Part shown: piece by piece, positions 43,534 through 54,872 of the stretch | How positions within the stretch are numbered: position 1 is the stretch's first letter | Layout of the letters: each line of letters opens with the position of its first letter | Source: Cercospora beticola | Taxonomy: Eukaryota > Ascomycota > Dothideomycetes > Mycosphaerellales > Mycosphaerellaceae | Assembly: GCF_033473495.1 (NCBI RefSeq) | Contig: NC_088940.1 | Span: 1,736,001 to 1,800,000, forward strand | Length of the DNA stretch: 64,000 nucleotides | Direction of reading: 5' to 3' | Made by a program: the position numbers and the translations under genes | Notes under the pieces: generated by a model | Databases searched by the model: none | What the model was told of the DNA's origin: nothing | What the model saw: only the letters and a program-made list of their open reading frames with translations

Positions 43534-46500
43534 TCAACGCTTGCCACGGTTCACAGGCACAGCCACTCCTCGCCCTCTGTCCTCTCGCTCTGCTGCCTGC
43601 TTCTTGGACTTCTTCTCCTTTGGCTTCGGCGGCTGTGAGTGAATATGTCCTTGTTCGTCAATCGCCATGGTGTTCGTCCAGCGGAGACAGCGTGCCCTCT
43701 GCGCGCTTTCCTCCTCAGCCTGCTTGTGTCGAGTGGAGATTCGGTTGCCGCTCTCTTCTTCCGTTTCAAGCTTCTTCGCAGCTTCTTGATCCATGAAGTT
43801 CTTGTATGCTTCCATATACTGTGCAATCCGATCGCGCCATTCGAGGAGTTCCTTTCGCAGCTTTCTCTCGCGCTCGCCTCGGTCATCAAGCCAGCCGATT
43901 AGGTTATCGAGACGATCTGGATCATCAATATAACCCCATTCTTCCGCAGATTCCAGAGGCACGCCACCCTCTTCTTGCTGGCGGCGTTGAGGCACAGTAG
44001 TCTGGAAGATTCTCTGGTACTCCTTTTGCTCCTCTGGCGTGCGATCAATGAGTCCCTCTCGTTCCATAACGTCCGGTCCTTGCACCCAGATGCGACCATT
44101 AGCATAGCCGTAGGACGACGTGCTCGAGCTCGGTAAACCACCGAAAGGCTGTCCGTTCCGCTCGAACCAGTAGTAGCGATTGCAGAAACGGTCCTTGCCT
44201 AGCACCTTCGTTCGCTGGACATTAGCCTCACGCAAGTCCGAGTCGCATTCGGCAATCTTCTCTTCCTGCAGTCGAATCCGCTCTTTGAGCTCTGTGCACT
44301 CCTTTTCGATCTTCTTAAACTCCTTGGCAGCTTTGTTATGCGCTTTGGCAGCTTCGGCCTTCTCAGCCTTCTCCTTCTCACGACGAGCCTGGTCTTCTTC
44401 GCGTTTGCGTTTTCGGTCACCGCCACGACGAAGTGACCTGCCTCCGGGAGTTCCTTCACCGGGCTCGGGGCTACTAAAACTCCCGTTGAGATCGATCGAA
44501 TCTTCTGTGGCTTCTTGATCTGGCGCTTCTGTTGGCTCGGTCTTGGGCGACGGCGGCAGGTGGTCCGGCAGAAGGATCTTGAATTCGCGATCCTTGACAG
44601 CAAATTCCTCCATGGCCAGCTTCTTCTCGCGTTGATGCTCGATTTTGCGCTTGCGCACGTCGGTCATATCGTCCATGCATGTCTCAAGGAAGTCCTTGAT
44701 CGCTTCCGTGCGTATGGTAAGTACTGTTAGCATCTGCAGAGCCGCGATCCTCAGGTTCACGTCCATAGACGCATATTGCTCCATCGCGGTTGTTGGCGTC
44801 GGTGGCTCGTCAATCGGTGCAAGATGCGCCAGGACCTTTTCGCACGTCTCCTTGTACGATGGGATTTGAGAAAGCTGGTGAAGTATGCCAACAAGAATCA
44901 CCTGCCAGCCGCCATTGCTGAAGTCCCGGGCTGCTATTCGTTCCTCCCATGTACGATCACCAATCATCTCCACGGCTTGATTTCGATTTTCTGCAACTGG
45001 ACTCTGGGGCTCGGCAACCTCCATGTGGCTGAGCCTGCTGCGAGTCGATCGTGCAGGTACGTCGGGTAGAGGTGTGGAGATCTCGCTGTCGTCCTGGCCG
45101 TCTGTGTCATCGTCCGCCGGCGATTCTTCGACCTTTTTCCGCGGCATGTCTTTGACCAGAACCTTGCCGCTCTCATCAACAAACAATTTGAGCACTGCGC
45201 AATGGATCTCATCAAGAAGCTCACAGGGAAAGTCTAGCTCTTGATATTGCATCGCCTCCACAAAATCATCGAATGTGAAGCTGTCCAGAACGTAGACCTC
45301 GCATTGCACGTTCAGGGTGTTCCACACTTCAAGCAGCATACCGACTGACTTCATTTCAATGCCTTGCACAGCAGTTTTTCGTCCACTGCGCATGTATTCA
45401 GCAAGTTCGTCGTTGAAGAATTTGAGCTCCGGTCGCGTGGTCCCATTGCGCTTCGGAGGGAGATCGAGATCTTCAATAGGATATTTGATGACAGGTGGCG
45501 GAGGCGCTCGAGGCTGTACTTGATTCATCATCTGATGATGCTGCTGTTGTTGCTGTTGGTAGTGTCCGACTGGTGGTGGAGGGGCGCCTGGCATTTGTTG
45601 ATGTTGAAGCTGTCGCTGGATAAGCTGCAACTCCTCATGTCGCAAGCGCTCGAACTCTGCCGGCGACATATTCTTCGGTTTCTTATTCTTCGGCGGTCGC
45701 ATTGTCAACATTTGTGTCTTGGCTGCCATCATTTTCGCGTCTTGGAACAGGTGCTGCGGGATCTCCATCGGCAGTCGATATTGAATCGCCAGGTGCTCCT
45801 TGACAAGCCATGGAGCCCCACTCCACGCCTCGCGCTGCAACGAGTTCTTGAGAAACGCGCGGAGATTCTGCTTGGTGAAGACCTTACGATCGCGGCGAAT
45901 ATGCTTGTCGTCCAGTAGCGCCTCTTCATTGGGAGTATGATGCACTTTAATGAAGTACCGTGAGAAGGGCGCACGCTGCACACTACCATCCGCGCCCCTT
46001 ATCATCGGAAATTTGGCCTTCTCACGGATTGTACCTTCAAATTGCTCGCCATTGTCAAGCGTGCACACCACTTCCTCGCCGGGGAAGTAGTCACTCTTGA
46101 AATCGTCGAAAACTTTGTTGACTAAAAGTTCATGAGCGGGACAATTCAGGTTGGGGCGGTCTGCCTCACCAAGTTCATCCATGCGCGATATCGTCGAAAA
46201 TTGTACGCTTCTCAATATCGGATCACGTAGTACTTCAGGAAATAGGGTCTCGATGTTCGCTTGACTTTTAGTCTGGCAACAGTCAGCAGTTGAAACGGCT
46301 GATCCGATCACATGAACCGTTTACCTCAGACTCTAACGCGTCCCAGTACGTCAGTCCGGATTTGCCATTGACCGCATCTGTGAACTTTTTCTGCAAGGCA
46401 TTAGCAAACAGGTCCCGTGTTGCATGCAAGTATATCTTACTTGATTGAGCCAATCGAAGCTGTGCGAGTATTAGCTATGTACTGTGCCCTACAACACAAT

Positions 46501-46750
46501 TCGTTTGAGCATACCGTTTGAGGTATTTCTCGTAGTCCGTGAAGACCTCGTTCGTGCCTTTCATCACATAAACCTGATATGCGCGTGTCAGCCAGAACCT
46601 CAGCCTCCAGCTGGGCTTATATCTTACTTCGACATTGTCTGGCACGTCAGGCGTCGCCGTGATGAGGTTGACTGGCTTCCTCTTATTGAGAACCTGTGTT
46701 TCGTTGTTGGCTACGCGCCCTGATAATGTTTCTTTCGATGTGCGCACCAT
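43534..46750 (-). CDS. ITC1: WAC/DDT/WHIM chromatin-remodelling subunit (Itc1/Acf1-like)
   Basis: Five exons: 46750-46628, 46573-46515, 46459-46441 (19-nt microexon), 46390-46325 and 46272-43534; 1,001 residues. Introns are 54, 55, 50 and 52 nt, each with a GTAAGA/GTATGC/GTAAAC donor and CAG acceptor; the joins rebuild the WAC domain (VYVMKGTNEVFTDYEKYLK, FDWLNQ, KKFTDAV, YWDALESE). WAC covers about 20-130. DDT lies at about 370-447 (MLLEVWNTLNV..., FTFDDFVEAMQYQE). WHIM1 is near 540-580 and the final WHIM motif near 780-805 (KDRFCNRYYWFERNG). A coiled coil at 714-775 and a poly-Gln stretch are also present. The protein is the large partner of the ISWI ATPase in ISW2/ACF-type complexes, which space nucleosomes and repress genes. 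Confidence 0.92.
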
Positions 46751-47756
46751 TTTGTACAAGCCCAGCGCGCAGCTGGGTCCTACGCGCGGCGTCCAGCGGG
46801 GTGGAGGTGATCGGAGAATGTGTTGATGTATATACTGGTGATCGATCGCGTGGTTGGAGTACTTCTTGGAGTTGAACGAGTGATCAAGGCATGTGATCGG
46901 GATGGATTGAGTGGTAGGTCCAGGAAGTGCGCGTGTGGTCGCAGAAGTTAACTCCGGGGTGCAGTCGGTATACAGAGGCAGCCGAGACCAAACGCGTCAG
47001 AAGAGCTAGTCGAGCAATGGCGCGAAGCTCATGGAGGGCGCGGTGGATGGTGATGGCGATAGAAGGGCGGTGTTGTGGTCGCGGGGGCGGTGGGTGGCTT
47101 GAGGTGAGGATTAGAAGAGGAACAGACTTTTGGGGGAGACAACATGACGGACGATGTTCTGTGGAGTCCGCAGTCTGATGCATGCTTGGTGCTCTGCCTT
47201 CTGCCCTTTCCGCCAACCGGCTTGCGGGTAGCCTAACTCTAAGTCGCGCTCGCGCTGGCGCTCCCTCGTCTTGGCACTTCTCGTCTACCCATCCCATCTT
47301 TCAACGCGGCTCGAATGCCTGCGCAACATCTCGCACTGGCCATGTTTGGGCTCATTTTGATCACGACAATTGGCTCATTCACTCTATACCCTCATCTGTA
47401 CCCTACGACTCCGTTGTATCTGCTCGTACATCGATGATGCGATACTCCCGTTCTGTTCCCTTGCTTTGACCTTCGTCATATCCCGACTGGTCGGCCGCGG
47501 GACCCTTTGGAGCCACTGACCACGAGTGGAATCGCACAAACATCACGAAATAGTCTGCTAACACGCGCGAACGCGCCGAGAACATGTCTGGACGCGTTGC
47601 ATCGATGGCTTCCCCTAGGATCGATGGCAGTATCTTTTGCAGCGACCAGTAAGCACAAAGCCCAGCTTATGAGGATTACAAGAAAGCATATATGAAGCAA
47701 ACAGAGGATGGGCATGAACCCTATTATTGAAAATTCGAAAAGCGCTGTATCTCCTG
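46751..47756. promoter_or_regulatory. 1-kb intergenic region upstream of ITC1
   Basis: Lies between the 5' end of ITC1 and the 3' end of ALG8, both on the minus strand. It should hold the ITC1 promoter and leader. An overlapping 137-codon minus frame at 46884-47297 has no family resemblance and is treated as leader sequence. Nothing else was recognised. Confidence 0.45.
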
Positions 47757-49541
47757 CTACGAAGTGAAGAACACTACTAAGAAGCCCAACCAGCTCCCTA
47801 CCACGCCTACTGCGCAGTATGAACTGGTGAACATCAGAGGCAGGAACTCGTACTTGGCGCCAAATACTATCTGATGTAGTAGCGAGCAATATGCGATCAG
47901 AGGTATCGCCACTGCAATATACAGCAGAGAGAACCGATCGAGCAGGAATATTCGCGGTTTTTCCGATCTGGCATTTGGTCAGCGACTGCGTCAAAACAGT
48001 ACGACTTCAGAGCTAGTGTGTTTACTTACGCGGGCGCAAGACGATCGAAGGCTATGAGAAACGCAACAAGCCATAGGATCGTGTATACCACCTTGACTGG
48101 GAATTCCAGAGCGGTAAACAGGAGTGGAAAGAGGCTCACATGACCGGCAACCGCCAGAGGTCTGAAAGCACCGAGAAAGCGTCTGTCCTTCAATGCCAGC
48201 AGACTGAACGGGATGATAACCAAGAGGATGGCTTTCTCGTGGACGTGCCAGCCAAACAAGAATGAGGCATAGCCACATAACGTGATCGTTGCCACGAAGT
48301 TGTCCCATGTCGGTTGGGCGAATAATTTTATGAGAGCCGGCTTTCATGTGTCAGTACGGAGTCATGGAACGATTTGTGTCGATCTTACAATCTGCGCTGC
48401 CAGAGTCAGGACGAATGTGAGTCGTGGCGGGATATTTGGCAAGACGGCAAACGAAGTGTCGCCGACCAAGCCACGGGTGACACTGTTCACAGCATCTGCA
48501 TCGACAGGGAGCTTCAAGTATGGGGCCACTACAAGAATTAGCAAGAGTCCATATGTCAATCGCATTCGCAACCCACGATATATCAGCACTCGATCAGTGA
48601 AAGAGTACATCGCCCAGACATTGGGCGCCCAGTATGCATGGCACAGTCCCCTGCTGAAGGGAAACAGCCTGCTCATGATCTGTGGCAACTGCTCCAGGCT
48701 TTCAAGAGCAAAGGGCCCTGCTGCTGCTGCAACGATGGCCACAATACTCAGGCCCAGCTTGATGCAGTTGAACCACTTGATGTCGAATATCGAACGGGGC
48801 CCTAGGCAGTAGACGCGAAGCAGGTACACAAACCAGGCAGGTGCCAAGTAAAGGTAGATGTGCTTCATGCACAACAGAGCCATGAACACGGCTCCGCAGA
48901 GCAGCAACCCGTCTCTCTGATAGCGCGCCAATACAATGGACAAAATGAGTGCGCCGTACATGGCACCATTGTACTGGAAGTGAATATGGTCGATGATGAG
49001 CAGGCCAGGGGACAACAAGATGGAAAGTGCTGCAGCATGACTTCGCTTCTTCTCGTTGGGATTGGCCGAGCTGACGAAGAGGTAGAGAGCACCGATGAGA
49101 ACGAGCTCCGTGATGATCACAGTGGCTCGCTGGAAGTAAATGGTCTGCCAGCTGTCGTAGCCGAGATTCTGTACATCAAGCATATTCGGATCGATGCAGT
49201 GAGCGACTTGGGACATAGCCCACTCGAAGTAGGCGAAGAAGGGAGGATAATCCAGAGTCCATTCTGAGGTTTTCTGGCCGGATCTCAGCTTGGTGAGGCG
49301 AATGCAGAAGTGCGGTGCCACCAACCTCGAAATACCATTCTTTAAGAGGCAGGGAGTTCGTGATTGCAAGCCAGTTGCGATGAACTTCGAAATCCGTCGA
49401 TTTGCTTTGGCCCGTCAGCTCGTCGGTAAAACCCAAGACGGCCGCTGCAGCAGCTTGCACTTACTAGGCCGGCCACAGGAGTACCTTCAATGCCGTGGCG
49501 ACTGCAGCACATTGTGGCAGCGTGGGATACAGCGCGGTCAT
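47757..49541 (-). CDS. ALG8: Dolichyl-P-glucose alpha-1,3-glucosyltransferase Alg8
   Basis: Five exons: 49541-49465, 49404-49326, 49273-48389, 48340-48030 and 47967-47757; 520 residues. Introns are 60, 52, 48 and 62 nt. The second has a weak GTTGGT donor, but it is the only one that restores the conserved [20 protein letters not shown] segment. The diagnostic first-loop motif is [18 protein letters not shown]; the form with TDFEVHRNW is Alg8 rather than Alg6. About a dozen hydrophobic segments span the ER membrane, and [11 protein letters not shown] is the conserved late-loop motif. Alg8 adds the second glucose to the lipid-linked oligosaccharide in the ER lumen, needed for efficient N-glycan transfer. 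It is head to head with a GH47 mannosidase. Confidence 0.93.
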
Positions 49542-50106
49542 GATGACTTGGTGGCAGGCACAATGGCCTCTTCTGACCAATGCGCGTGGTCGGATGTTAT
49601 TGCATTGGTTCGCGCCACGTTCACCAAAAAAATGAAACCATCTAAAACATTTGGACGGGAGCAGGTCAAGTCGCGGTCGGCGGAAGCAAGTGCCGGCGCT
49701 AGACGACTGGGGCAAGCTCAGCACGGAAGCCAACGGGAGAGCGAGATGGCGACGTGAGGCTCCCACCACCACGCGACTGTGACTTGGCCTTGCAGTTCCT
49801 CGAGCAAAGAGCAACACCACTGCGATGTCTCCGCCCATTCAGCGGCGGTCTGACGCCCCGGCTGCAAGCAACATGGCGCACACTATGGCGGAGAGCGCAT
49901 TCGTCGTTCCGCCCCACTCGCGAAGGCTTGGCTTCAAGGAGAGGGTTGAGTATGAGGCAGGGAGCAGCAGCACCACGCTGAACTGAACTGCTTGCGCGGT
50001 GAGCGCTCCGACCACTCCTTCTTTCTCCATTATTGATTCTAGATGTCGCATCATTCTTTCACTGCATATCCATAGACGCTCCTTTGCAGACGGCCTCATC
50101 TCCGTC
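49542..50106. promoter_or_regulatory. Divergent promoter ALG8 / GH47 mannosidase
   Basis: 565 bp between opposite start codons of two N-glycan genes. A CCAAT box lies at 49577-49581, about 36 bp from the ALG8 start. No unfolded-protein-response element was clearly seen. Shared control is an inference from the arrangement. Confidence 0.5.
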
Positions 50107-52016
50107 ATGCCCCCGTCGTCACGCCGCTACTTGTCACTCACTCTCCTTGCCATTGCCTTCTTTGTTATCCTCTCCAACTTGTCCAATACTCACAGCAGAT
50201 CACCTCGTCGGGCCCCACCTGCAATCGACAGAGTCCTGAACCCCGGCTGGTTCAAGCCCAGATTCAGGTGGAGAGACGTCAAGCAAAAGCACCCCATCAC
50301 CAACACCAAGCTTACCGAGTTACCCACGGGCCCACATGCCGAGATCCCTCGAGTACAGCACGACTTCGAGCCCGAATCCTTAGGGCACACTCTCTGGCGG
50401 AGGAATCGCTTGCGAGCGGTGGAAGAAGCATTTCGGCACTCGTGGGATGGCTACAAGAAAAACGCATGGCTGCAAGATGAGGTCTCTCCGCTGAGTGGGA
50501 AAGCCCGGAACCCTTTTGGTGGATGGGGTGCAACGCTCGTGGACTCGCTAGATACATTATGGATATTGGGCATGAAAAATGAGTTTGAGAGCGCGGTGGC
50601 CGCCATCAAGAAGATCGACTTGACGACCCCGGCACTGCTAGAGCTCAACGTCTTTGAGACCACCATACGCTATCTTGGCGGCATGCTTGCTGCTTATGAT
50701 GTAAGCGGTCGTCAATATCAAGTGCTCTTGGATAAGTCTGTCGAGCTGGGCGAGATGCTCATTCTTGCTTTCGACACGCCAAACAGGATGCCTGTGACGA
50801 GGTGGAACTGGAAGAAGGCTGCACTGGGAGAGGATCAGGAGCCCAAGGTCCACTCCCTCCTTGCCGAGATAGGGTCGCTGACACTGGAGTTCACACGATT
50901 GTCCCAGCTCACTGGCGATCCAAAGTGGTATGACGCCGTCGCTCGCGTGACGGACGTCTTAGAGAAAGCGCAGAATACGACCAGGTTACCAGGGCTATGG
51001 CCGACCTTTGTCAATGCTAGAGATAATGACTTCCAGCGTGACTCCACTTTCACTCTTGGGGGGATGGCCGATTCGCTGTACGAATATTTACCGAAGGAAC
51101 ACATTATGCTGGCCGGCCGGACCGATCAGTATCGTAACATGTTCAAACTTGCTCTCGCTACCGCGAAAGAGAGTATATTTTTCCGCCCATTGAACTCGGA
51201 GAATCGTAAAATGCTTCTCTCGGGCACAATGAAGCGGCCTTCTTACAAAAGTAAGGGCAAACTGCAGCCTCAAGCTGAACATCTCGCCTGTTTCGCCGGC
51301 GGCATGGTAGCATTGGCTGCCAAAGTCTTCGAACAGCCCGAGGAAATGGATACGGCCCGAGAGCTTGTCGACGGCTGCCTCTGGGCATATAACAGTACCA
51401 CAACGAAGATCATGCCCGAGATCTTTACCGCACTTCCGTGTGAAAAGCCGGATTGGGAAGACTGCGCCTGGGACGAAGACGCTTGGTATCGTGCTGTGGC
51501 CGACAAATCGAGCACTGGTGTTGCCCGTGCACAATATATGGAGACTGCTCAAGAAGTGATTGCCAACAGCAAGCTGGCCCCAGGATTCGTCCGTGTCACT
51601 GACTCTCGCTATATCTTACGACCAGAGGCCATCGAATCAGTCTTCGTTTTGTACAGAATTACAGGTGATATCAGGTTTCAGTACCAAGCTTGGGAAATGT
51701 TCCAGGCTATAACGAATGCGACGCGCACGTCTATCGCGTTTGCTGCGTTGCAAGATGTCACCAAGGAGGACAAGGCGCTCATCGATAATATGGAGAGCTT
51801 CTGGTGAGCGAGTAGCTTGAATGCACCTACGTGCCTATACTGACCACTTAACAGGACCGCTGAGACATTGAAGTACTTCTTTCTCATATTTAGCGAACCG
51901 GACGTGATTAGTCTGGATGACTATGTATTGTAAGTTCCGTCGCAAGTCACATCACTAGATTCGTGCTGACCACCTATAGCAACACCGAAGCACATCCGCT
52001 GCTGCGGCCCAAGTAG
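50107..52016 (+). CDS. Class I alpha-1,2-mannosidase (GH47)
   Basis: Three exons: 50107-51803, 51855-51929 and 51980-52016; 602 residues. Introns of 51 and 50 nt have GTGAGC/GTAAGT donors and ACAG/ATAG acceptors; splicing restores the family's C-terminal end (FFLIFSEPDVISLDDYV then NTEAHPLL). A membrane anchor at about 6-24 (YLSLTLLAIAFFVILSNLS) gives a type II secretory-pathway protein. Catalytic-barrel motifs are all present: TLVDSLDTLWILGM, FETTIRYLGGMLAAYD, EIGSLTLEFTRLSQLTGD, FTLGGMADSLYEYLPKE, YILRPEAIESVFVLYR and the terminal NTEAHP calcium-site Thr. The enzyme trims alpha-1,2-mannose from high-mannose N-glycans in the ER or early Golgi. Which of the several fungal paralogues it is cannot be decided. 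The start at 50107 follows a longer frame opened only by GTG. Confidence 0.92.
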
Positions 52017-52424
52017 GATATGACGAAGTCCGAGATATCTCGATCCTTGCATAGATCATCGAAAAGTATTTGTAATGGCTCATGAAAAGTGATAGAACCA
52101 TGATCGACGCCGACCTCAGATCCGCTCCAATAGACATTCCGCGGTGTACGACTAGACCGCTGAACTTAGTGAGCTTCAAAATACCGCATCGCTAAGATGA
52201 GGACTCACGGGCCACCTAATGCCATCAGAAAAGCTGCAGCTAACCTTCAACACATCTGACTGCAATCGCACGCTGCAGTAGAGAGTAAGGAATCCAGACC
52301 CCGCCCGCTTGACAGCTCCATTCGCTGTTGTGGCGCACCCATCTCCAGCTTCTGACCAAAGTCATCGCCACTCACTCTCACATGCTTGGCTTCTTTACTA
52401 TCTTGTCTTTATACATTTCTATTC
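52017..52424. other. Intergenic region, nothing recognised
   Basis: 408 bp between same-strand genes, ending in a C/T-rich leader. Confidence 0.45.
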
Positions 52425-53219
52425 ATGTTCAATCGCTTCCGTCGTTCGAGCAAAATCGCTCGCTCGTCATCATCTGACGATAAGCCGCGCAAATCCTCGA
52501 TCGCCACCCGAAGTGATCAAACACGACGAAAACCAACAACTTTCTTCGACCTTCCGGCAGAACTACGCAATCTAATCTACGAACACGCCGCATTAGAAAC
52601 CCATCTCCGTCTCCTTTCCAAAGAACCCAGCCAATCTAAATACAAAAAGCGCCCTATTCCCGGCCTCCTCCTCGCTTCCCGCCAATGTCGAGCCGAATAC
52701 CTCCCCATCCTCCTCTCCACCGCCTACATCTCAATCACAATCCAAAACTTCAACTTCAGCAACCTCATCCGCATCACTGGAAGCCTCTACAACACCGAAC
52801 TCAAATCCCTCCGCTGTAATCCCAATCTAACAATCTTCCTGACTTTTCCAACTCCAAATTCCTCTGTTCTTCCTTTGAGAGATCAAACTTTGGAAGCTTC
52901 CCTCCGAACTTGGATCACCTATCGTGCTACCGGAATGGATAAATTACCTTGGCATTATGCGATTCCGATAAGAGGGAGGATGCCGAGGGAGAGTGGGCAT
53001 GTGAGGTTTATGATGGATTATAAGAAGTTTGTTGGAGTTGTGGAGGGGTTGAGGGGGAAGGTTGGGGAGGTGCTGCAGTGGGAGTTGGGGATTATGAGGG
53101 GGGAGTTGGAGGAGTTGGAGGGGGTTAGTAAGGAGTTTTGGAGGGAGAGGTATGAGGTTTATGAACAGGGGAAGGAGAGGAATGGGGTTGGGGAGATGGT
53201 TCGAGCTCAGTTTCGGTGA
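52425..53219 (+). CDS. F-box/2EXR-like protein
   Basis: 264 residues from ATG 52425; the upstream part of the frame opens only with TTG. After a basic Ser-rich N-terminus comes FFDLPAELRNLIYEHA at about 41-56, the short motif that opens many fungal F-box-like and 2EXR proteins, then GLLLASRQCRAEYLPILLST, which usually follows it. The rest is helical and charged. Such genes are numerous and variable in Dothideomycetes and their roles are mostly unknown; ubiquitin-ligase substrate binding is possible. The coding strand changes sharply from C-rich to G-rich around 52,970, where wobble positions become mostly G or T. Confidence 0.65.
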   Translation: MFNRFRRSSKIARSSSSDDKPRKSSIATRSDQTRRKPTTFFDLPAELRNLIYEHAALETHLRLLSKEPSQSKYKKRPIPGLLLASRQCRAEYLPILLSTAYISITIQNFNFSNLIRITGSLYNTELKSLRCNPNLTIFLTFPTPNSSVLPLRDQTLEASLRTWITYRATGMDKLPWHYAIPIRGRMPRESGHVRFMMDYKKFVGVVEGLRGKVGEVLQWELGIMRGELEELEGVSKEFWRERYEVYEQGKERNGVGEMVRAQFR

Positions 53220-53322
53220 GGGGGATGAGAGGTGTGAGTTTTTGATGGGTGGATGGTGAATCTATTGTTCTTTGTTCTACTGCCGGTTTCTATCTAGATC
53301 TGTGGCTGTCTGATAGAGCAAC

Positions 53323-54872
53323 TCATGACCTCAGATATGCGAATCCTGCGTGGGCTTTGATAGGCGCGTAGCCTGAAGAATCGACAATTGGTAACACGTT
53401 CATCTTCCTCTTCTCCTCGATCTGATCTGCTTCCAGCCATCTTTGCACTTCACTCTTCTCGCTGAAATCACTGATAAGCTCATCACTGTTCGCAATTTGG
53501 TACAATTGCATCCCTGTCGCTTGAGTGTTCTTTGGCAAAGGCACGAAATTTTCGATAGCGCCTGTGACCTTTCCAGAAAGGATCTCTTTACACAGATACG
53601 GCTCCGCACCCAGCGGTCTGCCAATCCCGATACCATCGCACGCCTGGTCTTCCAGAGCACGAACCATACCAGACGCCGTCCGGAAGCCTCCGGTAACGTA
53701 CAATTTCGTCTTCTTGAGCAAAGGTCGAATGAGCTCGGCAAATTCAATGAAGTAGGATTCTCTTGCTTTGGTAGACTCTTTCTTGTGTTCGAAAGCTCGA
53801 CCTTCGAATGTTCCGCCAGATAAGTCGATGAAGTCGACTCCTGCCTCTTCAAATTTGACGCAGAGATTGCGACAGTCTTCGGGCGTCTGGCCACCGGGCT
53901 GGAATTCGACTGAGTTCACCTTGACGCAGATGATGAACTTGGGATCGTTCACGCGTCGCTTGACTTCGTCGATGATTTCAAAGATAATCCTGCTTCTGTT
54001 CTCTAGCGAGCCGCCATACTCATCTGTGCGTTTATTGGTAGTGGAGGCGAAGAATTGAGCTAGGAGGTAGCCATGTGCCTGCGTATTGTCAGTACCTTGA
54101 TATGCATCTCTCTGCAGTCAAAGAACGGCTGTTCTCATCATTGGCGCTATAACCGCTATACTGAAAGCAAAGCATCATGCATGTGCACAATCCGATCTCG
54201 ACTTACAGTATGGATTTGGACTCCATCGAAACCTGCTTTGTAGCACAAATATGCAGTCTCACCCCATTGCCTCACGAGTTCGTGGATCTCAGTAACACTC
54301 AAAGCTCTCGGTTTATTGAACCAATTGCCAGCCCATTTGATGTTTAGCTGGACATCTGAAGCACTGACAGGGTTAGGGTTCAGTGCAGCTCCTCCTTGCC
54401 TTCCCGGATGGCTCAGCTGTGCAACAATCAGACTGCCATGAGCTTGGGCAGCTTTGGTCACTTTTCGAAATGCTTCCACTCTACCATCATGATCGTCTTG
54501 CAGGATTGGGTTGCCAAAGGCTTCCACGGCATCGTAGCGTAACATTGTATTGCCGGAAACGATGACGCCTATCTCGCCTTCGCCCCAGCGTCGATAGAGA
54601 TGTTCATATTCTGGCGATGGATAGCCTCGTTTGGTAATGGGTTCATCCGGTTTATTCCAGTGGCATAAGCGCTCTGTCATGGGCGCTTTGAGGAATCGGT
54701 TCTTCGCAGTGCGACCTGAGAATGGAAATGTGATGGGTTCTGCTGGTAGAGAAGTGTCCACTTTGGGACCATCGATGCGGAGCTCGCCATCTCTGTCACC
54801 CGCTTGGACGCTCTGGTGAGGATATGCTTGAGCTTCAGGCACTCCGGCTGCTGCTGCTTTGTCGTACTCCAT
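53323..54872 (-). CDS. NADH:flavin oxidoreductase / Old Yellow Enzyme family protein
   Basis: Two exons: 54872-54207 and 54078-53323; 473 residues. The 128-nt intron (54206-54079) starts GTAAGT and ends CTGACAATACGCAG. The TIM-barrel FMN enzyme motifs are present: FSGRTAKNRFLKAPMTE, LIVAQLSHPGRQ, AGFDGVQIHT joined across the intron to AHGYLLAQFFASTTNKRTDE and YGGSLENRSR, and the phosphate-binding VTGGFRTASGM and IGIGRPL. The joined IHTAH contains the active-site His pair region. Family members reduce activated C=C bonds with NAD(P)H. Substrate unknown; no secondary-metabolite genes are next to it. The lack of a secretion signal fits a cytosolic enzyme. Length is slightly above the usual 400 because of an N-terminal extension. 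Confidence 0.9.

Noticed and set aside
46884..47297. 137-codon minus-strand frame upstream of ITC1
   Set aside because: Looks like translated promoter and leader sequence; not in phase with ITC1 through any good splice site.
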